Source: an uncultured Clostridia bacterium (lineage in GTDB: Bacteria; Bacillota; Clostridia; TANB77; CAG-508). From it: DNA of 14,703 nt. Positions 6,058 to 13,100 of the stretch are shown here, piece after piece. Location: NCBI GenBank assembly GCA_948919095.1, contig CAQYCU010000036.1, positions 1-14,703 on the forward strand, given 5' to 3'. Position 1 is the first letter of the stretch. Each line of letters opens with the position of its first letter. Both the position numbers and the translations under genes were made by a program. The notes beneath the pieces were generated by a model. That model was not told the origin of the DNA and ran no database searches. It worked only from the letters and a program-made list of their open reading frames with translations.

Positions 6058-6136
6058 AAATTAAACAGGATAATGTGTTATTTGTTTGCGACAACCACAC
6101 ATTATCCAAAGCGTAAACACTATTGAAAGTGAATAC
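6052..6136 (-). ncRNA. Candidate trans-acting antisense RNA against the antirepressor mRNA
   Basis: A leftward promoter at 6143-6171 would start an RNA near 6136. After about 29 nt this RNA forms a hairpin with perfect 11-bp arms (6097-6107 and 6068-6078) and an 18-nt loop that includes a small inner stem, followed by TGTTTAATTTTTAATT, a loose U-tract. The loop and 5' arm contain TGTGTGGTTGTCGCA, exactly complementary to the antirepressor mRNA at 3240-3254. The arrangement of a loop seed, a stem that can be invaded and a terminator-like end fits a regulatory antisense RNA. P1 c4 and P22 sar RNAs are known cases in which antisense RNA silences a phage antirepressor, though those are encoded next to or within their targets. 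No open reading frame of note is present. The ends are estimates. Confidence 0.5.
6055..6107 (-). terminator. Hairpin and U-rich tail ending the candidate antisense RNA
   Basis: Arms GGATAATGTGT and ACACATTATCC pair perfectly. Read leftward, the stem is followed by TGTTTAATTTTTAATT. Read rightward there is no T-run, so the element ends leftward rather than rightward transcription. The U-tract is interrupted, so efficiency is uncertain. Confidence 0.5.
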
Positions 6137-6150
6137 TTTGTTATTATATC
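6123..6150 (+). promoter_or_regulatory. Candidate rightward integrase promoter
   Basis: TTGAAA (6123-6128) and TATATC (6145-6150) are 16 bp apart, a weaker match than the leftward promoter it overlaps. Transcription would start near 6157, about 55 nt before the integrase start. The integrase could also be read from the repressor promoter upstream. Confidence 0.45.
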
Positions 6151-6171
6151 GTAAAGTGACTTCATTTTCAA
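6143..6171 (-). promoter_or_regulatory. Leftward promoter for the candidate antisense RNA
   Basis: TTGAAA (6166-6171) and a perfect TATAAT (6143-6148) with 17-bp spacing read leftward. No leftward protein gene follows: it points into the 3' end of the 51-aa gene on the other strand. The -10 overlaps that of the rightward promoter by 4 bp, so both cannot be occupied at once. Confidence 0.6.
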
Positions 6172-6211
6172 TAGTAAATTAAAATTTATTATATGAAAAT
6201 GGAGGTTTTTT

Positions 6212-7597
6212 ATGCAACGAGTAGCTTGCTATTGCAGAGTTTCTACAGATGAACAAGTTAAATTTGGATTTTCAATAGAAGCTCAAAAAGATGCACTAAA
6301 GAAATACTGTAAAACAAATAATTTAAAATATGACTTTTATATTGATGAAGGAATTTCTGCTTCATCTATGAAAAGACCTGCGCTTCAAAAAATGTTATCC
6401 AAAATCGATATATATGATATGATTTTATTTACAAAATTAGATCGATTATCAAGAAATGTATTAGATGCAAATACTATTAATAAATTGCTCTTGGATAACA
6501 ATTGCACTATGAAAGCAATTGATGAAGATGATGTTGATACATCAACAGCTGATGGAACTTTTATATTTAATTTAAAAGTTTCATTAGCTCAAAGAGAAAT
6601 TGGAAAAACATCTGAAAGAATAAAATTTGTATTTAAAAATAAAAGAGAACGTGGAGAAGTTACTTCTGGTACTACAAAATATGGATATAAAATTAAAGAT
6701 AAACATTTTGTAATAGATAAATTGGAACAGGAAAATATTATTAAATTTTACAAGTATTTTATAGAAGTTGCTGGAGATACTCTTCTTTCATTCAATTATT
6801 ATAAAGATAATTTTCCTAATAAAAGTTTTGATGCATATAAAAAAATGCTTACAAATACTGATTATATAGGGATCTATAAAAGATATCGAAAAAATGAATA
6901 TTTAAAAGATTATATTCCAAGATTAATGGATGATGAATTGTTTTATTCTGTTCAAAATATGCTTAAAAAGAAAAGAAGAATTGTAAAAAATAATAAAGAA
7001 GCTCCTATAACTCTTTTTGATGGTATATTTAAGTGTAACAAATGTGGTAGTGCTATGTCTAGAAGATTATCATATAGAGGTGATAAAGTATATGTATCAT
7101 ATAGGTGCTGGAAAACAGAAAAATTATCCAAAGAAATTAATCAGCTATATCAATGCAACAATAAAAAAAATATTTGTGAAAACAAAGTCGAGACTTACTT
7201 GTTAAATAATATAAAATTTGAAATCGACAAATACATAGTTACTAATACAATCACTGCACAGGCCCCTCCACTTGAAATAGATACTTCAAAGATAAATTCT
7301 CTTCATAAAAAATTAGAGAAATTAAAAGATTTATATTTGGATGATTTAATTGATAAAGATTCATACAAAAGAGATTTTCAAAAATATTCTTCTGAATTAG
7401 AAAAACTCGAAAAAGAAAAATCTAATGAAAATAGACCTAAAACAAAAGATTTTTCAAAACTTAAACAAATACTAAATTCTGATTTTGAAAGTATGTATAA
7501 AACATTATCTCAAGCAGAAAAAAGGAAATTTTGGGTTTCAATTATAGATAATATTTATTATGAAGATGGAAAAATAGCAAGGATTGAATTCAGATAA
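6212..7597 (+). CDS. int: Large serine integrase (461 aa)
   Basis: The N-terminal resolvase/invertase catalytic domain (residues 1-145) has YCRVS with the nucleophile Ser11 and catalytic Arg9, and the TKLDRLSRN motif with Arg78 and Arg81. A recombinase domain (about 155-260) begins GTTKYGYKI. The zinc-ribbon domain carries Cys275, Cys278, Cys299 and Cys315. A coiled-coil insertion spans about 360-402, and the C-terminal helical tail ends with IYYEDGKIARIEFR. This is the domain order of large serine recombinases of the A118/TP901-1 type. At 461 aa it lies at the short-to-normal end of that range. The start is ATG 6212 with GGAGG nearby. It catalyses integration, and the attachment junction lies 30-50 bp behind its stop codon, as is usual. 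Confidence 0.95.
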   Translation: MQRVACYCRVSTDEQVKFGFSIEAQKDALKKYCKTNNLKYDFYIDEGISASSMKRPALQKMLSKIDIYDMILFTKLDRLSRNVLDANTINKLLLDNNCTMKAIDEDDVDTSTADGTFIFNLKVSLAQREIGKTSERIKFVFKNKRERGEVTSGTTKYGYKIKDKHFVIDKLEQENIIKFYKYFIEVAGDTLLSFNYYKDNFPNKSFDAYKKMLTNTDYIGIYKRYRKNEYLKDYIPRLMDDELFYSVQNMLKKKRRIVKNNKEAPITLFDGIFKCNKCGSAMSRRLSYRGDKVYVSYRCWKTEKLSKEINQLYQCNNKKNICENKVETYLLNNIKFEIDKYIVTNTITAQAPPLEIDTSKINSLHKKLEKLKDLYLDDLIDKDSYKRDFQKYSSELEKLEKEKSNENRPKTKDFSKLKQILNSDFESMYKTLSQAEKRKFWVSIIDNIYYEDGKIARIEFR

Positions 7598-7619
7598 TCC
7601 CTGCTATTTCAACGTTTTT
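7572..7619 (+). terminator. Bidirectional-type terminator at the end of the integrase gene
   Basis: AAATAGCAAGGATT (7572-7585) pairs with AATCCCTGCTATTT (7596-7609) over 13 of 14 positions with a 10-nt loop, then GTTTTT at 7614-7619. The left arm lies within the last integrase codons. Read leftward the stem ends in TATTTTT, so it may also stop host transcripts of the cut oxidoreductase gene from entering the prophage. Confidence 0.7.
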
Positions 7620-7620
7620 C

Positions 7621-7752
7621 TTAATTGTCACACTCGATGGGCGCTCCAGTAAGTCCACCACCAACAATACAAACGTCAGCTTCTATATTGCTATTTAATT
7701 TTGTAAACTCCTTTTTTTCATTTTCTACACTTTCTATCCAATATGATTTCAT
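7621..7752 (-). pseudogene. 5' fragment of a FAD-dependent oxidoreductase gene cut by the prophage
   Basis: From ATG 7752, with a textbook GGAGGAATT ribosome site, the frame encodes 43 residues. The first part, MKSYWIES... to ADVCIVGGGLTG (ending about residue 37), is the start of a DadA-type glycine/D-amino-acid oxidase family protein, with a GxGxxG FAD-binding motif. After LTG the frame continues APIECDN and stops. Intact members are about 400 aa or more and continue with a helix of the AYYL type. The loss of homology right beyond the LTG codons, immediately behind an integrase gene, shows that phage sequence has replaced the rest. The remaining codons should lie at the other prophage end. 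The short protein would be inactive. Confidence 0.8.
7625..7665. other. Prophage-host attachment junction
   Basis: The junction lies between the integrase terminator and the conserved part of the oxidoreductase fragment. The last host-like codons (leftward GGACTTACTGGA, 7639-7650 region) encode the conserved LTG of the FAD motif. From about 7638 leftward the sequence, GCGCCCATCGAGTGTGAC, no longer fits the family. Serine integrases use short cores with a 2-bp crossover, so the exact crossover cannot be fixed from one side alone. Confidence 0.65.
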
Positions 7753-7842
7753 AATTCCTCCATTTATTTTTATAGTGTAGTTTTCCCTGTTTTTGTTATT
7801 TTATTTATTAATTTTGTGTTTATTTTTTTTGAATAATTAATA

Positions 7843-7883
7843 AAAATAACCATTCCACTTCCTGCTGAAGCAATGGCTATTTT
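7843..7883 (-). terminator. Terminator of the GGDDF gene
   Basis: AAAATAACCATT (7843-7854) pairs with AATGGCTATTTT (7872-7883) over 12 positions, one being G:U in the leftward RNA. An inner CTTC/GAAG stem is also present. The stem ends in TTATTTTTATTAATT leftward. It lies 16 nt after the gene's stop codon. Apart from this, the 7753-7898 gap shows only the oxidoreductase ribosome site and AT-rich DNA. Confidence 0.75.
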
Positions 7884-7898
7884 TTATGTTATCTATTT

Positions 7899-8864
7899 TT
7901 AATTTAACACTTTCTTCTCAGCTTTATCGTATATATTCTCTCTATTCTTTCTTCTGTCTATAACATAGGTACTACCAAATATAGTTTTTGCTAAATGCTT
8001 TACATTTGCTCCCGCTTCACCAACTTCAAGTGTGTTTTTAAATCTATCTCTTGTTACTTCTATCGCTCCGATTGAAATTGATGTTATAGGGAATTCCTCA
8101 ATTAATCCTTTTCTATTTTCTACTTCTAGATATCCTCGTGTAAAGTCTTCTTCTGTAAAGAATTTTTTTACTTGAGTATCAAATTCTGCAATTATATTTT
8201 GACAAATATTTTCATAATCGTCATCTTCTGATATTGCTACAAAATCATCTCCTCCAATATGTCCAACAAAGTTATCTTCATTTTTCATAACATTTTTTAG
8301 AATTAGTTTTGCAGTAAATTTTATTATCTCGTCGCCTTTTGAAAATCCATAAGTATCGTTGTATGCCTTGAAATTGTCTAGGTCAATATATAACATTGTG
8401 TATTTATGCTTATTTGAAAGCCTCTTTTTCATTTCTGCTTGTATCTGTACATTTCCAGGAAGTCCTGTTAGTGGACTAATCATTCTATTTGAGTTAAGCA
8501 GTCTAATTATATTTGAAATATTATAGTATAAAATTTCTTCATCTATTGGTTTTTCTACATATAAGTCAACTTCGTTTTTAAGAATTTCTATTTTATGTGC
8601 TCTATCTTTCTTAGATGATATTACAATTATAGGTGTTATTGAGTTGTCCTCATCTTCCCTAATTTTTTTGCATATTTCTTCTACTTTCATATCATTTGGT
8701 AATGTATCTTCATTTATTATTAAAATGTCTGGTATACTATTTAATATTTTTTCAAATTTCTCATTAGTGTATTGTTTTAATTTTATCTCTTTGTTGCTTT
8801 TAAGTACGTCTTTTAACTGCTTTTTTAATTCATCATTTTCATCTAAGATATAAATATTTTTCAT
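7899..8864 (-). CDS. Receiver-like plus GGDEF-family (GGDDF) protein, 321 aa
   Basis: Residues 1-122 fold like a response-regulator receiver: acidic Asp8/Glu9, a beta-3 strand PDILIIN, Ser83/Ser84 and Lys105-Pro106. The phospho-acceptor Asp is missing: Asn51 or Glu52 occupies that place, with Asp53 next to it. Residues 130-320 form a GGDEF domain starting SPLTGLPGN, with metal-binding YIDLDNFKAYND and the signature GGDDF at 204-208. The allosteric RxxD site is not preserved (Lys-Asn-Glu-Asp at 194-197). GGDDF variants occur naturally in GGDEF families. Whether this one makes c-di-GMP or only binds nucleotide cannot be told. The start is ATG 8864 with ATGAGGAATGT upstream. It has its own promoter and terminator and no membrane segment, so it is cytosolic. 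Confidence 0.85.
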   Translation of the reverse strand: MKNIYILDENDELKKQLKDVLKSNKEIKLKQYTNEKFEKILNSIPDILIINEDTLPNDMKVEEICKKIREDEDNSITPIIVISSKKDRAHKIEILKNEVDLYVEKPIDEEILYYNISNIIRLLNSNRMISPLTGLPGNVQIQAEMKKRLSNKHKYTMLYIDLDNFKAYNDTYGFSKGDEIIKFTAKLILKNVMKNEDNFVGHIGGDDFVAISEDDDYENICQNIIAEFDTQVKKFFTEEDFTRGYLEVENRKGLIEEFPITSISIGAIEVTRDRFKNTLEVGEAGANVKHLAKTIFGSTYVIDRRKNRENIYDKAEKKVLN

Positions 8865-8881
8865 ACATTCCTCATTTCAAT

Positions 8882-8911
8882 TTTATACTATTTTATTTTT
8901 TATGATGTCAT
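8882..8911 (-). promoter_or_regulatory. Promoter of the GGDDF gene
   Basis: ATGACA (-35, 8906-8911) and TATAAA (-10, 8882-8887) with an 18-bp spacer read leftward. Transcription would begin about 10-12 nt before the ATG, so the leader is very short. Confidence 0.5.
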
Positions 8912-8925
8912 TTTACCGTCCTAAT

Positions 8926-8939
8926 TAGTATTCCTTTTT
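8926..8939 (-). repeat. Shared 14-bp motif, copy 1
   Basis: Leftward AAAAAGGAATACTA, about 15 bp upstream of the -35 of the GGDDF gene promoter, is repeated exactly upstream of the Ig-like membrane protein gene (10039-10052). Both copies continue with similar TTA-containing sequence. It may be a shared regulator site, or a relic of duplication. Confidence 0.4.
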
Positions 8940-8954
8940 ATTCTATAGTTTCTT

Positions 8955-10010
8955 TTAAATTGTTGCTCTTAATTCTCTTGTTGCTTCTTGGTCATTTATA
9001 TTTGTTACTACTACTTTTATAAGGTGCGTTCCTTGCCCAATTTCAACTTTTGCAGTGGCTTCTTTAAGATTATTTTGTTCAAATTTATTTTCTTTTCCAT
9101 CTACAAATATTGATATATTTTTTATTCCATCATCATCTTTTGCTTTGACTACTAAATTATTTTGTTCTGCATCAATTGTAAATGTTGGCTTGTTTGCTCC
9201 TACTATTGTTCTTGTTATTGTTTCCTTATTTTCTTCTTTGTCAACTGCAATTACTGTAAGCTTTCCTCTACCTTTTTCTACTTCTATTTCTTCTACTAAT
9301 TCTGTTTCTCCTTCTGTTGCATCTTTTCTAATTGGTTCTTCATCATTCCATTGATATGTCATATACAAAAGTGCTGTTTCATCATTTGCAATTATCCTTA
9401 ATTTTGTTCCTAGTTTTTCAAATCTTATAGTTGGTTTTACTACATCTGAACTTTCATATAGATATGTTTTTTGGTATTCTGTTCTATTTCCATAGTAGTC
9501 AATTACTGTAATATTTAATACATTATTTCCATTTGGTATGTCAATTGTTTTTGTAATGTCAACTGTTTCATTTCCCTTTATTTCTGTTTCTTCTCCATCA
9601 TTCCATCTATATCTAAATTCCTTTATTGGATATTGTGTTGATATCGAAATTGTTACTTCTTTTCCCATTTTTTCTGTGCTTACTTGCACAGTATCTTTTG
9701 GTTTTGTTTTTCCTAAAGTTAATGCATATACTGATTTACTTGTAATTATTGTTCCAATTACTATACAGGCAATTGCAAATATTCTCATTACCTTTACTAT
9801 ATCTGTTTTTTGTGAATATGTGTTTCCTATAAATTTATAATTATTTAAATTATTTGTTCTTTCTTTTGTTATTCTATTAGATATATCTTTATTTTCTTGG
9901 ATTTTATTATATAAATTGTTGCTTGTTAATTTATGTTGTTTTGCTTTATTTGTTTCATTTTTTTGTTGTTCATCATTTGGGTTATTGTTTGTATTTAATA
10001 TCAAATTCAT
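8955..10010 (-). CDS. Membrane protein with three Ig-like repeats, 351 aa
   Basis: No named family is recognised. Residues 1-72 are cytosolic-looking and very rich in Asn, Lys and Gln. One membrane helix follows at about 75-97 (MRIFAIACIVIGTIITSKSVYAL). The remaining ~250 residues form three beta-rich Ig-like units at about 105-185, 190-268 and 273-351. The first two share a RWNDGEE or QWNDEEP turn, and all three share an alternating strand pattern ending in a GNNVLNITVIDYYGNR, KLTVIAVDKEENK or THLIKVVVTNINDQE type motif, typical of Gram-positive extracellular Ig-like modules. It is predicted to be a single-pass protein with the repeats outside. The start is ATG 10010 with AAGGAG upstream. 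It has its own promoter. The role may be structural or in binding at the envelope. Confidence 0.75.
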   Translation of the reverse strand: MNLILNTNNNPNDEQQKNETNKAKQHKLTSNNLYNKIQENKDISNRITKERTNNLNNYKFIGNTYSQKTDIVKVMRIFAIACIVIGTIITSKSVYALTLGKTKPKDTVQVSTEKMGKEVTISISTQYPIKEFRYRWNDGEETEIKGNETVDITKTIDIPNGNNVLNITVIDYYGNRTEYQKTYLYESSDVVKPTIRFEKLGTKLRIIANDETALLYMTYQWNDEEPIRKDATEGETELVEEIEVEKGRGKLTVIAVDKEENKETITRTIVGANKPTFTIDAEQNNLVVKAKDDDGIKNISIFVDGKENKFEQNNLKEATAKVEIGQGTHLIKVVVTNINDQEATRELRATI

Positions 10011-10038
10011 TGTAACAAGCTCCTTTTTTATTTGTTAA

Positions 10039-10052
10039 TAGTATTCCTTTTT
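10039..10052 (-). repeat. Shared 14-bp motif, copy 2
   Basis: Leftward AAAAAGGAATACTA, identical to 8926-8939. Here it lies at about the transcription start predicted from the promoter at 10057-10085, in the leader of the Ig-like protein gene. Confidence 0.4.
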
Positions 10053-10056
10053 TTGC

Positions 10057-10085
10057 ATTATAGCATACAAGTTTTTTAAAGTAAA
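10057..10085 (-). promoter_or_regulatory. Promoter of the Ig-like membrane protein gene
   Basis: TTTACT (-35, 10080-10085) and a perfect TATAAT (-10, 10057-10062) with 17-bp spacing. It predicts a start near 10050 and a leader of about 40 nt. Confidence 0.7.
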
Positions 10086-10143
10086 TATTTTTTTGGTTTT
10101 AATTTCTAAAAATTTCTATTGTTGCTTAGCTTACTTTTTGCAT

Positions 10144-10181
10144 AAAAATTGAAGTAAACTTCTATGTCTACTTCAATTTTT
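10144..10181 (-). terminator. Terminator of the large surface-protein gene
   Basis: Perfect 13-bp arms AAAAATTGAAGTA (10144-10156) and TACTTCAATTTTT (10169-10181) with a 12-nt loop, beginning 10 nt after the gene's stop codon. It ends in U-runs on both strands. Confidence 0.9.
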
Positions 10182-10190
10182 TATTATATT

Positions 10191-13100
10191 TTATAATACA
10201 AATCTCTTAATTAGAAATACTCCTGCTGCTACTATCATAAATGCTCCTCCTGATAGTGCAATATATTTTGGTGCTATACCTGCAATTACTGCTAATACCA
10301 CTGGTGCATAATCCATATCGTCCTCATCTTCTTTTTTGTTGTTTGGAATTGAGTCAATATCTGGTGTATCGCTGTCGTTTTTGTCTTTGCTAATTTCTGC
10401 CCAATTTGTCATAACTCCCATGTTATTTTCATCATTAATCCATGTTAGTGTAAGTTCTATTGTTGCACTTTCTCCTGGTTTTAATAATTTATCTTTTAAT
10501 TGGTCTGTTGTTATTTTTCCGTTTTCTTCTTTCCATAGTGGGTTATCTGCTTGGTTGAATTTAAGTCCTTGTGGTATATAGTCTGATATTTCAGTAGCAT
10601 ATCCATCAATTTCACCTTCGTTTGTGATACGTATACTGTATCTAAATTTGATTACTGTATCTTTTAATCTCTTTTCATTAACTTCGACTTTTACAGCTGG
10701 TTCTGGTTCTTGTTCAGCATAATGGTCTGTTTCCATTTCTTTTTGAACACCATCTTCAATTACTATTGCATGTGTAACCCATTTTCTAAGTGCTAAGTCA
10801 AAATATTTTATATATATTTTTTCAATATCTTGGTCATCATCTTCGTCAATCCATTTGTCAGGAGTTGAGTCGATATCTAGGACATCTTCATTGTTTTCAT
10901 CTTTATCATTGCTGATTTGTGCTTGGTTTACTACTATTCTATCTGATGTTACTGGCAAAGTAACTTTAAATGCAACTTTTACATCTAAGTAGTCAGGATT
11001 TTGTCCCATTGTTTCAGCATCATAAGCTAACAATAAGTTTGAATTACTCTTATTATCTGTATTTTCTTTTCCATTTTCTTTTGATAAATAATCTGTTCTA
11101 ATTGATTTTGCTTGTTTTACATCGGTTGTAACATTTCCATTTTCATCTAACATAACCCATTTGTATGTTTGATTTGTTGCATTTTCTGGTAAGAATTCTA
11201 ATCCTTCTGGAATATCATCTTTTACTTCTGCAGCATATCCATTTTGTGTCCCTTCATTGTATACTCTAATAACATAAGTTACAATGTCATTGTGCTCAAC
11301 TCTAACAGGGTCTTTTGCTGGGTTTTGTTTGAATGTGTATTCGAAGTTTGTTATTTCTTTTCCTTCAACTACTGTTCCATATTTTGTTGTATCAATTGTT
11401 GGAGCTCTATCATATACTCCATCTGTTTTTAATTCATTGTCATTTACACTTGCTATGAATTTTTTAAGTGCTAAGTCAAATTTTCTAAGAATTACTTTTT
11501 CAAAGTCATCATCGTCTTCTTGTCCTTCAAAATAGTTACCTGGATTTGTTGGGTCTAAATCTTTATTATTTTCATGTCCCTTGTAATTTGGTAAATCAGA
11601 GTCTGATGGTAATACTACATTTTTCTTATTGTCTCTATCAGGTAATCCTGATTCATTATAATATTCTGCAATTTCTGCAATATTGGTAAATTCTTTTAAT
11701 GATGGTGCATTATTTTTAACTCTACATTTTATTTTTAATTCTTTAGGTTCTTCTAAGCTATCTTTTGATTGGTCAAATGCTTTTATTACATTTTCAATAT
11801 CATTTTCTTTTGATAGTTTAGTTGTGTAAATTGTTCTTTTTGTTTCGTCTGCTGGGTCTATTAACCATCCATATCTTGCATTGAATTCAGTTGCTTCTTT
11901 TATTGCAGGGTCTGTTGATGTTGGGTCTGATATGAATTCTAAGAATTCTGGTAAATGGTCAATTACTTTTTGTGCATATCCGTCTATTTGCCCTTCATTA
12001 TATATATTTATTGTGTATGTTACAATATCGCCAATTCCAATGCTTATTGGGTCTTTTCTGTGTTTGTAAATCGCAGTATTTTCTCCTCTCTTTAATGGAG
12101 AAACGTCTATAACTGGTGCTCTATTATATGTTTTGTTGTTTACTGCTGAAATATGTTTTCTTAATGATAAGTCAAAATATTTTCCTAGCAATACTAGGTC
12201 TTCATAATCATCATCGTCTTGTTCACCTTTACCTATCTTGTTTTGTGTTCCCTCGTAGTTTGAGTTTGTATCATCATGATGAACATTTTCTTTTTGTGAG
12301 TCCCTGTCAGGATAATTTCCTGCATTGTAAAATTCACTTATTTCTGCAACATTTTTTAAATTTTTATCAGTAGATTCTGCGTTTGCAGTTACAACACATT
12401 CTACTTGTATATCTTCTGAATGTATAGTATATGTTCCATTTGATGGTGCTTTATCAAAATGTTCTATGTTTGTATCTTTCAAATATGTTGATTTAATTAT
12501 TCTACTATTAGATGTATCTTTTGTCCAACTATATTTTTGGTTTATAGTACTTCCTTCTTTTAATTCTAATCCTGTTGGTAAATAATCTGTTATTTCTGTT
12601 GCTTTTCCATCAATTTGGCCTTCGTTGTAAACACGTATTGTATATACAACTGTGTCACCTGTTTCAACTGGTAAAGGGTCTTTACTATGTTGTTTTTTCA
12701 ATGTTCTTCCGCCATCTAATTCCGCTGTTCCTGTTGCTAATGCACGTAAATCATTTTGGTCAAATTTAGGTTCTCTTGATTCAAACTCTTTATTTGCACC
12801 GTTTTTACTTGTTATTTGTGTAATAAATTTTCTTAATGCTAAGTCAAATTCTGGTTTTACTATATTTTTTTCGTCTGTCCAATCATCTGTAAATGTTTGT
12901 GGTTTTATTACTATTACTGGTTGTTCTGTGGCAACACTACTTGCTGGTACTGACCAATATTTTAATGATTTTGCACTAAAGCTTGCTGATAAATTTATTG
13001 CAACTTTTGTTGCTGTTGTACTTAGTGGTAATGATATATAGAAGTCATTGTTTATATTGTTTTTAATTTTATCAGCAATTGTTGAGCCTGTTAACTCTGT

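Larger units (their letters stand above)
6119..6175. repeat. 57-bp imperfect palindrome upstream of the integrase gene
   Basis: Arms ACTATTGAAAGTGAA (6119-6133) and TTCATTTTCAATAGT (6161-6175) are complementary except for one G:T position. An inner pair, ACTTT (6135-6139) and AAAGT (6153-6157), extends the symmetry. Each arm carries a TTGAAA -35 element for one of two overlapping promoters. It may also be a protein-binding dyad, for example for integrase or an excision factor. Confidence 0.7.
1..7640. mobile_element. Right-hand end of an integrated temperate phage (early and lysogeny modules)
   Basis: The segment has the layout of a Firmicutes temperate phage. A leftward early operon (Cro-like, antirepressor, small proteins, SMC-like ATPase) diverges from a rightward lysogeny operon (repressor, accessory membrane protein, serine integrase). 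The integrase lies immediately next to a host gene that is cut off inside its coding region near 7640, which sets the boundary. The left end lies outside the window. Structural, lysis and packaging genes are not visible, so I cannot tell a complete prophage from a remnant or a phage-like integrative element. The phage identity rests on KilAC/BRO-N and Cro/CI-type genes. Confidence 0.85.
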
